64,000 nt of DNA from Limnobacter sp. 130 (GTDB lineage: Bacteria; Pseudomonadota; Gammaproteobacteria; Burkholderiales; Burkholderiaceae_B), in assembly GCF_902506325.1 (NCBI RefSeq), contig NZ_LR732330.1, positions 186,001-250,000 of the forward strand, in the 5' to 3' direction. A model generated the notes under the pieces. That model did not search any database and had not been told where the DNA came from. It was given only the letters and a program-made list of their open reading frames with translations. Below are positions 41,274 through 51,829 of the stretch, in pieces (positions within the stretch are counted from its first letter, which is position 1; each line of letters begins with the position of its first letter). A program made the translations under genes and the position numbers.

Positions 41274-41723
41274 TCAGGTGCGGTGAATCTTCATTAACCG
41301 CTCCTGCTCGCGCTTCCAGTCTTTGTCTTTCAATGTATCGCGCTTGTCGTGTTGCTTTTTGCCCTTGGCCAAGGCCATGTCCACTTTCACCCGACCATTC
41401 TTGAAGTGAAGGTTCAGTGGCACCAGTGAATAACCTTTTTGTTCCACCTTGCCGATCAAGCGATTAATTTCTTTCTTGTGCATCAACAACTTGCGTGTTC
41501 TTGTGTTCACGGGGTTCACGTGGGTCGAAGCACTGGTCAACGGTGAAATGTGGCAATTCAGCAGCCACAGTTCGCCGTTACGAACCACAATGTGGCTTTC
41601 CTTGATTTGAACCCGGCCATCGCGAATGGATTTGACTTCCCAGCCTTCCAACGCAATGCCCGCCTCGTACTTCTCTTCAATGAAGTAATCAAAACCTGCT
41701 TTTTTGTTATCAATAATGCTCAT
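41274..41723 (-). CDS. smpB: SsrA-binding protein SmpB
   Basis: Binds tmRNA and is required for trans-translation rescue of stalled ribosomes. The 149-residue protein has the usual motifs: [33 protein letters not shown] (about residues 13-45), then [25 protein letters not shown] and [27 protein letters not shown] at the C-terminus. The tail that enters the mRNA channel is basic. It is divergent from ratA, an arrangement shared with E. coli. No tmRNA gene is visible in the window. Confidence 0.97.
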   Translation of the reverse strand: MSIIDNKKAGFDYFIEEKYEAGIALEGWEVKSIRDGRVQIKESHIVVRNGELWLLNCHISPLTSASTHVNPVNTRTRKLLMHKKEINRLIGKVEQKGYSLVPLNLHFKNGRVKVDMALAKGKKQHDKRDTLKDKDWKREQERLMKIHRT

Positions 41724-41824
41724 GAATTCGGCGAAAACGTCCTTTGGATGCGGCGCAGCGTGAAAAACGCTAAAATAGAGAGTTTAATCCTTTCTCCGAG
41801 CGGGAAACAAACCCTTCAGCATTC

Positions 41825-42267
41825 ATGGCCATTGTAGAAAAGTCCGTGTTGGTTCATTTTTCCACGCAACAAATGTTCGATTTGGTGCGGGCGGTGGCCG
41901 ATTATCCCCAATTCTTGCCGTGGTGCGGCGCTGGAAGCGTTGAGCCTTTGGGCGACAACACTGAAAAAGCAACCGTGGAAATTGCCTTCAAAGGTGTTAA
42001 ACAAAGTTTTTGCACCATGAACAAACTGACACCGCACCAGGAAATCCACATGACATTGGTGGAGGGGCCATTCACCCACCTTGAGGGCACGTGGCACTTC
42101 ATCGAGCTTACGCCCGAGGCCTGCAAGGTGCATTTCAAGCTGGCCTACGAATTCTCCAGCAAGATGCTGGAGCAACTGGTTGGGCCAGTATTCACTAGCC
42201 TGGCCAATAGTTTTGTTGATTCATTTATTAAACGGGCCGAGTCGCTTCACAGCACAGGGGCAGGGTA

Positions 42268-42268
<1 letters not shown>
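41825..42268 (+). CDS. ratA: RatA/Coq10-family START-domain protein
   Basis: START-like (polyketide cyclase superfamily) protein of 147 residues. The opening SVLVHFSTQQMFDLVRAVADYPQFLPWCGAGSVE is characteristic of RatA/Coq10. The E. coli homologue was described as a toxin that blocks 70S ribosome formation, while the eukaryotic relatives bind ubiquinone; both roles are family knowledge and neither can be read here. Its stop overlaps the start of rnfH by 1 base (TAATG). The smpB / ratA-rnfH context is the same as in E. coli (smpB / ratA-ratB). Confidence 0.9.
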
Positions 42269-44174
<1,906 letters not shown>

Positions 44175-44200
44175 CAAGGCCTGAAAACAGCGAAGTAGAC

Positions 44201-45193
44201 ATGCAAAAGCCAGACATTCCACACAACGAAGAAGAACGAACACGAGCGATCCAGAATTTGGGGATGATTTATTCCCCCTCGGAAGCAAGGTTTGATCGAA
44301 TCACGCGGTTGGTGTGTCGGCACTTCGACATCGACACAGCGCTGGTCACCATTGTGTATAAAGAAATACAGTGGTTTAAATCACTGCAAGGCCTGAACGC
44401 ATGCTCCACAGATCGAGAAGTTTCATTCTGTGGACATGCCATTCTCAGTGACGAGCCTTTGGTGGTTGAAAACGCCTTGATGGATCCGCGATTCACGGAC
44501 AACCCATTGGTAGTGGACGGGCCGCGAATCCGGTTTTATGCGGGCCACCCCCTTCGGGATTCATTCGGGCTCACCATTGGTACGCTTTGCGTGATTGACA
44601 GCGTGCCACGCGTATTTTCCGTGGAAGACAAGCAGGATCTACGTGATTTCGCGCATTTGGTCGAAGCGGAAATTGCCAAACCCGTCGATGACAATGTGGT
44701 GACTCGTTTTGTACGCTCGCTCAACGAAAATCAACGTTCACTGCTAATTGATCCTGTTGTGGGCTCATGGAACCGGCGTGGCTTTGAAGCATTGTTAAAG
44801 AAAGAGCTTGAGCATGCCTGCCGCCTGGAAGAAGAACTTTCTCTGATCCACGTTAAGCTAAGTTCGTTCGATTTGATACTCAACCGGTTTGGTCGTGACC
44901 GAATTGTCGACTTCAGCAAATTCACTGCATCAATTGTGCGGGACGTATTGCCCAACGGTTCCAGTGTTGGCTCCCTTGGCGCTGATGCATTTGTGGCCGT
45001 TTGTTCCGGCATGACCAATTCAGAAGTGGCGCGTTTGCTGGAACAGCTAAAAACCCGCTTCGGTGAAACCACACTCGAAACTCATGGCGTGAAGGCCTTG
45101 GTAGATGTGGACATCAATTTTCTCACCTTGTCTGGCGACGAACTCAGGTGCACCTCGGTGCAGGCAGTCGACCGCTTGTTGAGCCTTAGTTAA
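44201..45193 (+). CDS. GAF domain plus degenerate GGDEF domain protein
   Basis: A soluble protein of 330 residues. A GAF domain occupies about residues 28-165, with the typical [43 protein letters not shown] stretch and [18 protein letters not shown]-like fold follows at about residues 185-320, opening with [18 protein letters not shown]. The catalytic loop reads GADAF at residues 260-264 instead of GGDEF, and the metal-binding DxD of the family is replaced by KLS in VKLSSFDLI. It should therefore not make c-di-GMP. It may bind a nucleotide or a partner. The gene lies between guaB (26 bases upstream) and guaA (57 bases downstream). Function unknown; the domains are secure. Confidence 0.85.
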   Translation: MQKPDIPHNEEERTRAIQNLGMIYSPSEARFDRITRLVCRHFDIDTALVTIVYKEIQWFKSLQGLNACSTDREVSFCGHAILSDEPLVVENALMDPRFTDNPLVVDGPRIRFYAGHPLRDSFGLTIGTLCVIDSVPRVFSVEDKQDLRDFAHLVEAEIAKPVDDNVVTRFVRSLNENQRSLLIDPVVGSWNRRGFEALLKKELEHACRLEEELSLIHVKLSSFDLILNRFGRDRIVDFSKFTASIVRDVLPNGSSVGSLGADAFVAVCSGMTNSEVARLLEQLKTRFGETTLETHGVKALVDVDINFLTLSGDELRCTSVQAVDRLLSLS

Positions 45194-45249
45194 GCCCATA
45201 CAGAATTTGTATTGGGCCCATTACCTTTAAGACATTCAAAGAACTCTTC

Positions 45250-46872
45250 ATGAATCATCAAAAAATTTTGGTACTCGACTTCGGGTCACAGGTCACTCAA
45301 CTTATTGCCCGTCGAGTTCGTGAAAGCGGCGTTTTCTGCGAAATTCTGCCTTGCGATGTAGACGCCGAGCGCATTCAGAATTACGGCGCATCAGGCATTA
45401 TTTTGTCGGGTAGCCACCAGTCTGCTTATGAAGAGAGCACCGACCGTGCACCCGAAATTGTGTTCAATCTTGGTGTACCGGTACTCGGTATTTGCTACGG
45501 CATGCAAACCATGGCCATGCAATTGGGCGGCAAGGTAGAAGCCGGTACTGTTCGAGAATTCGGTCATGCTCAAATTCGGGCACACGGCCACACCAAATTG
45601 TTTGATGGCATTCAAGACCAAACCAATGAACAGGGACATGGCCTGTTGAATGTCTGGATGAGCCATGGCGACAAGGTCACCGAGTTGCCGCCAAACTTTA
45701 AACTCATGGCATCCACACCATCTTGTCCAATTGCAGGCATGGCCGATGAGGACCGTGGCTTCTATGCGGTTCAATTTCACCCGGAAGTAACGCATACCCA
45801 AAAAGGCAAAGAAATATTGGCTCGTTTTGTACGCGACATTTGCGGCTGTAAGGGCGATTGGTCCATGCCAAGTTTTGTAGACGAAGCGGTTGAAAAGATT
45901 CGTGCCCAGGTGGGCTCCGATGAGGTCATTCTGGGCCTTTCGGGTGGAGTTGATTCATCCGTGGCTGCTGCGCTTATCCACAAGGCCATTGGTGATCAGC
46001 TCACGTGTGTATTTGTAGACCACGGCTTACTCCGCCTCAAAGAGGGTGAGCAGGTTATGGAAACATTCGCGAAACACCTGGGTGTGCGCGTGGTGCATGT
46101 GAACGCCACCCAAGAATTCATGGGTCAGCTTAAAGGCGTTATCGACCCTGAAGCAAAACGCAAAATTATCGGCAAGGCATTTGTAGACGTATTCCAGCGA
46201 GAGGCCGGCCTGCGCGCCAACGCAAAATGGCTTGCACAGGGCACCATTTATCCCGATGTAATTGAGTCTGCCGGTGCCAAAACAGGCAAGGCCACCAGCA
46301 TCAAAAGCCACCACAATGTGGGTGGTTTGCCCGACACATTGAACCTTAGCTTGCTCGAACCCTTGCGCGATTTGTTCAAGGATGAAGTGCGCAAACTTGG
46401 CGTGGAGTTGGGATTGGATCCCGAAATGGTATACCGCCATCCATTCCCTGGGCCCGGCCTGGGTGTTCGTATTCTGGGCGAAGTGAAAGCCGAATATGCT
46501 GAAATTTTGCAGCGTGCCGATGCCGTATTCATTGAAGAATTGCGTAACACCAAGGCCACCGCAAAAGATGCGGCTGCCGAATTGTGTACGGCAGAGCAAA
46601 TAGGCAAGTCGTGGTATGACCTGACCAGCCAGGCCTTCGCGGTATTCTTGCCAGTGAAGTCGGTGGGTGTGATGGGCGATGGCCGCACCTACGAGTACGT
46701 GGTTGCCATTCGCGCGGTGCAAACCCAAGACTTCATGACAGCCCATTGGGCACACCTTCCATATTCGCTGCTCGGGCGTGTTTCAAACCGCATTATCAAC
46801 GAGGTGAAAGGCGTCAATCGTGTGGTCTACGATGTCTCTGGAAAGCCGCCTGCCACCATTGAGTGGGAATAA
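45250..46872 (+). CDS. guaA: GMP synthase (glutamine-hydrolysing)
   Basis: Converts XMP to GMP with ATP and glutamine. The N-terminal class I glutamine amidotransferase domain has the nucleophile C82 in GICYGMQ, and its His/Glu pair is in [13 protein letters not shown] near residues 175-187. The PP-loop LSGGVDSS lies at about residues 230-237. The C-terminal dimerisation domain includes [17 protein letters not shown] near residue 395 and ends in PATIEWE, the invariant terminus. The 540-residue length is slightly longer than E. coli GuaA (525). A hairpin terminator follows 45 bases downstream, so this closes the gua transcription unit. Confidence 0.98.
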   Translation: MNHQKILVLDFGSQVTQLIARRVRESGVFCEILPCDVDAERIQNYGASGIILSGSHQSAYEESTDRAPEIVFNLGVPVLGICYGMQTMAMQLGGKVEAGTVREFGHAQIRAHGHTKLFDGIQDQTNEQGHGLLNVWMSHGDKVTELPPNFKLMASTPSCPIAGMADEDRGFYAVQFHPEVTHTQKGKEILARFVRDICGCKGDWSMPSFVDEAVEKIRAQVGSDEVILGLSGGVDSSVAAALIHKAIGDQLTCVFVDHGLLRLKEGEQVMETFAKHLGVRVVHVNATQEFMGQLKGVIDPEAKRKIIGKAFVDVFQREAGLRANAKWLAQGTIYPDVIESAGAKTGKATSIKSHHNVGGLPDTLNLSLLEPLRDLFKDEVRKLGVELGLDPEMVYRHPFPGPGLGVRILGEVKAEYAEILQRADAVFIEELRNTKATAKDAAAELCTAEQIGKSWYDLTSQAFAVFLPVKSVGVMGDGRTYEYVVAIRAVQTQDFMTAHWAHLPYSLLGRVSNRIINEVKGVNRVVYDVSGKPPATIEWE

Positions 46873-46917
46873 ACATCGTTCTGTTGGGCTGATCACTTAC
46901 CCTAACCTTACAAAAAG

Positions 46918-46939
46918 GCCCGCACATGCGGGCTTTTTT
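46918..46939 (+). terminator. Terminator after guaA
   Basis: GCCCGC (46918-46923) pairs with GCGGGC (46928-46933) around the loop ACAT, followed by six T residues (46934-46939), with five A residues on the upstream side. It ends the guaB-guaA unit. Confidence 0.85.
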
Positions 46940-47011
46940 ACGCCTTTGGGGTGAGGTTTGCCCTAATTCCCGAATGAAAATACACATGCCACCATCGTTG
47001 ACGATATTTAA

Positions 47012-47038
47012 CCAATGGCGCAGCCCAGCGCCAATTGG
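47012..47038 (+). promoter_or_regulatory. Inverted repeat upstream of livG
   Basis: CCAATGGCGC (47012-47021) and GCGCCAATTGG (47028-47038) form arms that differ by one inserted T, with AGCCCA between. A TTGACG (46998-47003) lies just upstream, without a clear -10. The repeat could be an operator for the liv operon or a leader hairpin. It lies 30 bases before the livG start. Confidence 0.35.
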
Positions 47039-47067
47039 CACAACGACAATGACAACATGGAGAACCC

Positions 47068-47838
47068 ATGGCAGAAGTAGTGTTGGAGACAAGGGCGTTG
47101 ACCAAGGAATTCAAAGGATTCACTGCGGTCAGCGATGTGAATTTGAAAGTACAGCGTGGTCATATCCACGCGCTGATCGGCCCCAATGGCGCGGGCAAAA
47201 CAACCTGTTTTAACCTGTTGACGAAATTTTTAACGCCCACGTCGGGTCAAATTTTATTCAACGGCAAAGACATCACCAAGGCCAAGCCCGCTCAAATTGC
47301 TCGACAAGGCATCATCCGTTCCTTCCAGATCTCGGCCGTGTTTCCGCACCTCACGGTGCTTGAAAACGTGCGTATTGGCTTGCAACGCCCCCTGGGTAAT
47401 TCCTTTCATTTTTGGAAAAGCGAAAAGAAACTCTCTGTGCTGAATGACAAAGCCATGGAGTTACTTTCACTTGTTGATCTTGACGATTTTGCAGACACCA
47501 TGACAGTGGACTTGCCTTATGGTCGCAAACGGGCATTGGAAATTGCGACCACCTTGGGGATGGAGCCCGCACTGATGCTGCTTGACGAGCCCACGCAGGG
47601 CATGGGCCACGAGGATGTAGACCGCGTTACCCAATTGATCAAGAAAGTTTCTGCCGGTAGAACCATTCTCATGGTGGAACACAATATGAATGTAGTCGCG
47701 GGAATTTGCGACCGCATTTCAGTGCTTCAGCGTGGCGCTGTGCTGGCAGAAGGAAGCTATGAAGAGGTTTCCCGCAATCCAGAAGTCATGGAGGCCTACA
47801 TGGGTTCCAGCACAGGCGTGTTGGAAGGGGCGCATTGA
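47068..47838 (+). CDS. livG: Branched-chain amino-acid type ABC transporter ATPase (LivG)
   Basis: Cytoplasmic ATPase of a HAAT-family importer, 256 residues. Walker A is GPNGAGKTT near residues 37-45. The signature motif is degenerate as usual for LivG (LPYGRKRALEIATTL near 148-162), and Walker B is LMLLDEPTQGM near 168-178, with the H-loop in MVEHNMNVVAGICDRI. It is the first gene of the cluster, ahead of livF, which it overlaps by one base. The substrate is not defined by the ATPase; branched-chain amino acids, amides and urea are the main options for this family. Confidence 0.9.
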   Translation: MAEVVLETRALTKEFKGFTAVSDVNLKVQRGHIHALIGPNGAGKTTCFNLLTKFLTPTSGQILFNGKDITKAKPAQIARQGIIRSFQISAVFPHLTVLENVRIGLQRPLGNSFHFWKSEKKLSVLNDKAMELLSLVDLDDFADTMTVDLPYGRKRALEIATTLGMEPALMLLDEPTQGMGHEDVDRVTQLIKKVSAGRTILMVEHNMNVVAGICDRISVLQRGAVLAEGSYEEVSRNPEVMEAYMGSSTGVLEGAH

Positions 47839-48545
47839 TGAGCACTGCACTTGAAATTTCTGGCTTGAACGCCTGGTATGGCGAATCACACATTCTGCAC
47901 AATTTGAATCTCACCGTAAAAACCGGGGAAGTGGTTACGCTTCTGGGTCGAAACGGAGCAGGGCGGACCAGCACTTTGCGCGCCATCATGGGTTTGACAG
48001 GTGCACGCAAAGGGTCAATCAAAATCAATGGCACAGAAGCCATCAACATGGCCACTCACAAAATTGCGCACTTGGGTGTGGGTTATTGCCCGGAAGAACG
48101 CGGAATATTTTCTTCGCTGTCTGCTGAAGAAAACCTGATGTTGCCGCCTTTTGTTTCAAAGACAGACAAAGGCATGAGCGTGGCAGAAATTTATGACATG
48201 TTTCCCAATCTGGCCGAGCGTAAAAAAAGTCAGGGGACGCGGCTGTCGGGCGGCGAACAGCAAATGCTGGCCGTGGCCCGTATTCTGAGAACAGGTGCCA
48301 AATTGCTGTTGCTCGATGAAATTTCGGAAGGGCTTGCACCCGTAATTGTTCAGGCCTTGGCCAAGATGATTGTTACTCTGAAATCCAAGGGATACACCAT
48401 TGTGATGGTGGAACAGAATTTCCGTTTTGCTGCCCCCTTGGCAGACCGTTTCTACGTGGTAGAACACGGCCAAATTGTTGAAGCTTTTGCTTCCTCTGAA
48501 CTCGATGAAAAAATGCCTGTGCTGCATTCGCTGCTGGGCGTATAA
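47838..48545 (+). CDS. livF: Branched-chain amino-acid type ABC transporter ATPase (LivF)
   Basis: Second ATPase of the importer, 235 residues from the ATG at 47838 that overlaps the livG stop (TGATG). The Walker A motif reads GRNGAGRTS at residues 37-45, so the usual catalytic-site Lys is Arg43. The signature LSGGEQQMLAVARIL (about 135-149), Walker B LLLLDEISEGLAP (about 155-167), and the H-loop in VEQNFRFAAPLADR are intact. It partners with LivG. The substituted residue is described in the findings. Downstream comes the substrate-binding protein gene after 44 bases. Confidence 0.88.
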   Translation: MSTALEISGLNAWYGESHILHNLNLTVKTGEVVTLLGRNGAGRTSTLRAIMGLTGARKGSIKINGTEAINMATHKIAHLGVGYCPEERGIFSSLSAEENLMLPPFVSKTDKGMSVAEIYDMFPNLAERKKSQGTRLSGGEQQMLAVARILRTGAKLLLLDEISEGLAPVIVQALAKMIVTLKSKGYTIVMVEQNFRFAAPLADRFYVVEHGQIVEAFASSELDEKMPVLHSLLGV

Positions 48546-48589
48546 AAACCAACCTTTCAAGGATTGGACTTCAACCAAAGGAGATGATG

Positions 48590-49795
48590 ATGAAATTAAA
48601 ACCAATCGCAACCGGACTGGCAGTACTTTTTGCTTTTGCTGCAGGCTCTGCCCAGGCGCAAATTTCCAACGACACGATCAAGATTGGTGTGATCACTGAC
48701 ATGTCTGGTTTGTATGCCGACATTGATGGCCCCGGCGGTGTAGAAGCAGTGAAAATGGCGATTGCTGATTTCGGTGGCACCCTGAACGGCAAGAAAATTG
48801 AAATCGTTTTTGCAGACCACCAGAACAAGGCTGACATTGCAGCAAGCAAGGCACGCGAGTGGTTCGATACCGAAGGTGTTGACATGCTGATTTCCGGCAC
48901 CAACTCGGGTACGGCACTGGCCATGGCCAAAGTGGCTGAGGAAAAACAAAAACCGAATTTCGTAATTGGTGCGGGCACAGCCCGAATTACCAATGAGGAA
49001 TGCAACCCATACAGCATTCACTATGCCTATGACACGGTGGCGCTTGCCAAGGGTACGGGTTCAGCGGTAACAAAGCAGGGCGGCAAAACATGGTACTTCC
49101 TGACGGCTGACTATGCGTTTGGTACTTCCCTTGAAACAGACACCACTGCGGTGGTGAAAGCCAACGGTGGTTCAGTGAAAGGCGCAATTCGTCACCCGCT
49201 GTCTGCATCCGATTTCTCCAGCTTCATGCTGCAAGCACAAGCTTCAGGTGCGCAAATTCTGGGCTTGGCCAATGCTGGTGGCGACACAGTTAACTCCATC
49301 AAGGCAGCCAATGAATTTGGTGTCACTGGCACAATGAAGCTGGCGGGTCTGTTGATGTTCATTAACGACGTACACGCCTTGGGTCTTGGACAAACCAAGG
49401 GCATGTACCTGACGGACAGCTGGTATTGGGACCAAAGCGATGAAACCCGCAAGTGGTCCAAGCGATTCTTCGACAAAATGAAGAAAATGCCCAGCAGCCT
49501 GCAAGCGGCGGATTACTCAGCAACCCTGCAATACCTGAACGCTGTGAAAATAGCTGGCACCGACGATGGCGCCAAGGTCATGGACACATTGCGCAAGCAA
49601 AAGGTCAACGACATGTACGCCAAAAACGGTTACTACCGTGCCGACGGCAGCATGATTCACGACATGTTCCTGATGCAAGTGAAAGACCCCAAGGAATCCA
49701 AAAAGCCTTGGGATTATCTGAAGGTAGTTCAATCCATTCCTGGCGAACAGGCATTCACCACCAAAGCAGAAACCAAGTGCGCTTCGTGGAAGTAA
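48590..49795 (+). CDS. livK: Periplasmic substrate-binding protein of the Liv-type transporter
   Basis: Type I periplasmic binding protein (peptidase/receptor Leu-Ile-Val family), 401 residues. Of three consecutive in-frame ATGs, the one at 48590 has the best spacing from AAGGAG (48578-48583). The signal peptide KLKPIATGLAVLFAFAAGSAQA is cleaved near residue 23. The mature protein opens with IKIGVITDMSGLYADIDGPGGVEAVKMA, typical of the family. Its exact ligand cannot be read by eye; binding proteins of this branch are often annotated as branched-chain amino acid or amide/urea-type. It is followed by a strong terminator before livH, consistent with a higher level of binding protein than permease. 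Confidence 0.88.
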   Translation: MKLKPIATGLAVLFAFAAGSAQAQISNDTIKIGVITDMSGLYADIDGPGGVEAVKMAIADFGGTLNGKKIEIVFADHQNKADIAASKAREWFDTEGVDMLISGTNSGTALAMAKVAEEKQKPNFVIGAGTARITNEECNPYSIHYAYDTVALAKGTGSAVTKQGGKTWYFLTADYAFGTSLETDTTAVVKANGGSVKGAIRHPLSASDFSSFMLQAQASGAQILGLANAGGDTVNSIKAANEFGVTGTMKLAGLLMFINDVHALGLGQTKGMYLTDSWYWDQSDETRKWSKRFFDKMKKMPSSLQAADYSATLQYLNAVKIAGTDDGAKVMDTLRKQKVNDMYAKNGYYRADGSMIHDMFLMQVKDPKESKKPWDYLKVVQSIPGEQAFTTKAETKCASWK

Positions 49796-49807
49796 TTCAA
49801 TAAGACC

Positions 49808-49842
49808 AAAGCCCCCGGGGTGTAAAAACGTCGGGGGCTTTT
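49808..49842 (+). terminator. Terminator between livK and livH
   Basis: AAAGCCCCCG (49808-49817) pairs with CGGGGGCTTT (49832-49841) around a 14-base loop; the stem ends in a short T run. It can work in both directions. Being internal to the liv cluster, it probably lowers expression of livH and livM relative to livK. Confidence 0.8.
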
Positions 49843-49857
49843 GCTGGATTCGTATTT

Positions 49858-50742
49858 ATGGAAATTTTTGGAATTCCCTTGCAGGCTTTTCTGGGGCAAC
49901 TGCTTCTAGGCCTTGTAAATGGCTCTTTTTACGCCATGCTGTCACTGGGGTTGGCTGTTATTTTCGGCCTGCTTAACGTGATCAATTTTGCCCACGGCGC
50001 CCTGTACATGATGGGGGCATTTTTTGCCTGGATGGGCATGGCCTATTTCAACCTGAATTACTGGGTGATGTTGTTGCTTGCTCCCTTGCTGGTGGGTGCA
50101 TTCGGAATACTGATAGAAAAAACAATGCTGCGGTGGCTGTATAAACTCGACCACTTGTACGGCCTGCTGCTCACCTTTGGCATCACCTTGATGATGGAAG
50201 GCGTATTTCGCTCAATCTATGGTGTATCAGGTCAACGCTACTCAGTACCTGAAGCCTTGCAGGGCGCGACCAATTTAGGATTCATGATTCTGCCCAATTA
50301 CCGGGCATGGGTGGTTGTGGCCTCACTTGTTGTTTGTTTTGCAACGTGGATCATGATCGAAAAAACCAAACTGGGTGCATTGCTGCGTGCCGGCACCGAA
50401 AACCCGCGCCTGGTTGAGGCATTTGGTATTAATGTGCCATTGATGGTGACTTTAACTTACGGCTTTGGCGTGGCTTTGGCTGCGTTTGCCGGTGTATTGG
50501 CTGCTCCAGTCATTCAAATTTCACCGCTAATGGGTTCGAATCTCATTATTACTGTGTTCGCGGTGGTGGTGATCGGCGGCATGGGTTCTATTCTTGGCGC
50601 GATTGTTACTGGCCTGACCTTGGGAATCGTAGAGGGGCTCACCCGGGTGTTTTATCCCGAATTGTCGGCCACTGTGGTGTTCATCATCATGGCCATTGTG
50701 CTCATGATTCGCCCGGCCGGTTTGTTCGGTCGCGAGAAATAA
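49858..50742 (+). CDS. livH: Liv-type ABC transporter permease (LivH)
   Basis: Integral inner-membrane permease, 294 residues with about eight hydrophobic segments. LGLVNGSFYAMLSLGLAVIFGLLNVINFAHGALYMMGAF near residues 16-54 is the LivH N-terminal signature. AFAGVLAAPVIQISPLMGSNLIITVFAVVVIGGMGSILGAIVTG near residues 203-246 contains the conserved EAA-like coupling region. It pairs with LivM. The start ATG is only 16 bases after the terminator, so it depends on readthrough or an undetected promoter. Confidence 0.93.
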   Translation: MEIFGIPLQAFLGQLLLGLVNGSFYAMLSLGLAVIFGLLNVINFAHGALYMMGAFFAWMGMAYFNLNYWVMLLLAPLLVGAFGILIEKTMLRWLYKLDHLYGLLLTFGITLMMEGVFRSIYGVSGQRYSVPEALQGATNLGFMILPNYRAWVVVASLVVCFATWIMIEKTKLGALLRAGTENPRLVEAFGINVPLMVTLTYGFGVALAAFAGVLAAPVIQISPLMGSNLIITVFAVVVIGGMGSILGAIVTGLTLGIVEGLTRVFYPELSATVVFIIMAIVLMIRPAGLFGREK

Positions 50743-50755
50743 AGGGTTTCAAAGA

Positions 50756-51739
50756 ATGAACAAAAATACAATCATCGCCATTGCGGCAGTCATTCTTGCA
50801 TTGGCAGCACCGTTTTTCATGTACCCGGTGCTACTCATGAAGCTGTTGTGTTTTGCACTGTTTGCCTGTGCGTTTAATCTATTGATTGGGTACACCGGAT
50901 TGCTTTCGTTTGGGCACGCTGCATTTTTAGGCGGAGCTGGCTACATGGCTGGATATGTGATTCGAGACCTTGGAATGCCCTTTGAATTGGGCTTGCTTGC
51001 CGGTGTTGCATTTGCAGCCCTGATTGGTTTGGTCATGGGGGCACTGGCCATTCGTCGACAAGGCATTTATTTCACCATGATTACCCTGGCCTTGGCGCAA
51101 ATGCTGTACTTCATCTTTCTACAAGCACCTTTTACCGGCGGCGAGGATGGCCTGCAAGGCATACCGCGCGGTACATTGTTTGGCGTGGTTGATTTAAGCG
51201 ATGACCTCACGCTGTACTTCGTGGTACTGGCCATTTGTATGTTGGGCTATGCATTGATTGTTCGTACCGTGCATTCTCCCTTTGGACAAGTTCTAAAAGC
51301 CATCAAGGAAAATGAACCGCGCGCCATTTCACTTGGTTATGACGTCGACAAATACAAGCTCCTTGTGTTTGTTTTGTCAGCAGCCTTGTCAGGGCTTGCT
51401 GGTGCCACGAAGGCTACCGTGCTTGGGTTCGAGACACTGACCGACGTGCATTGGAGCATGTCTGGCCTGGTGGTGTTAATGACACTCGTGGGCGGTTTGG
51501 GCACCCTGGCTGGCCCCGTTGTGGGTGCAATTGTGATCATTGCCCTGGAAAACCGCATCGGCGAGTTTGGCACCTGGATGGCAGTGACCACTGACATTGC
51601 CTGGTTCCGTTCGCTGGGTGAGCAAGTCACGATTGTGACAGGCTTCATTTTCATTGTGGTGGTGCTGGCATTCCGGCGTGGCATTGTGGGTGAAATCATT
51701 GCCTGGAATCAACGTCGTTTGTTGAAATCGGAGCAGTAA
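50756..51739 (+). CDS. livM: Liv-type ABC transporter permease (LivM)
   Basis: Second permease of the importer, 327 residues with about nine to ten hydrophobic segments. FNLLIGYTGLLSFGHAAFLGGAGYMAGYV near residues 40-68 and SAALSGLAGATKATVLGF near residues 200-217 are LivM landmarks. A cytoplasmic loop near KAIKENEPRAISLGYDV (about 180-196) is the coupling-helix segment. It ends the liv cluster and is followed by a terminator. Confidence 0.93.
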   Translation: MNKNTIIAIAAVILALAAPFFMYPVLLMKLLCFALFACAFNLLIGYTGLLSFGHAAFLGGAGYMAGYVIRDLGMPFELGLLAGVAFAALIGLVMGALAIRRQGIYFTMITLALAQMLYFIFLQAPFTGGEDGLQGIPRGTLFGVVDLSDDLTLYFVVLAICMLGYALIVRTVHSPFGQVLKAIKENEPRAISLGYDVDKYKLLVFVLSAALSGLAGATKATVLGFETLTDVHWSMSGLVVLMTLVGGLGTLAGPVVGAIVIIALENRIGEFGTWMAVTTDIAWFRSLGEQVTIVTGFIFIVVVLAFRRGIVGEIIAWNQRRLLKSEQ

Positions 51740-51762
51740 TCTGAACGAGTCAACAGAACATG

Positions 51763-51788
51763 AACCCGGCCAAGTGCCGGGTTTTTTT
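51763..51788 (+). terminator. Terminator after livM
   Basis: CCCGGC (51765-51770) pairs with GCCGGG (51776-51781) around CAAGT, followed by seven T residues (51782-51788); AA at 51763-51764 can extend the stem into the T run. It separates the liv operon from tadA. Confidence 0.85.
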
Positions 51789-51829
51789 ATGTCAAACTGA
51801 CAGCACCGTTTTGGCTTACTTTCGAAAAC

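Noticed and set aside
44971-45000. Active diguanylate cyclase in the guaB-guaA gap
   Set aside because: The loop is GADAF and the metal-binding Asp residues are missing, so c-di-GMP synthesis is not expected.
46027-46755. 242-codon minus-strand ORF within guaA
   Set aside because: Antisense shadow of a conserved enzyme; no start signal and no domain.
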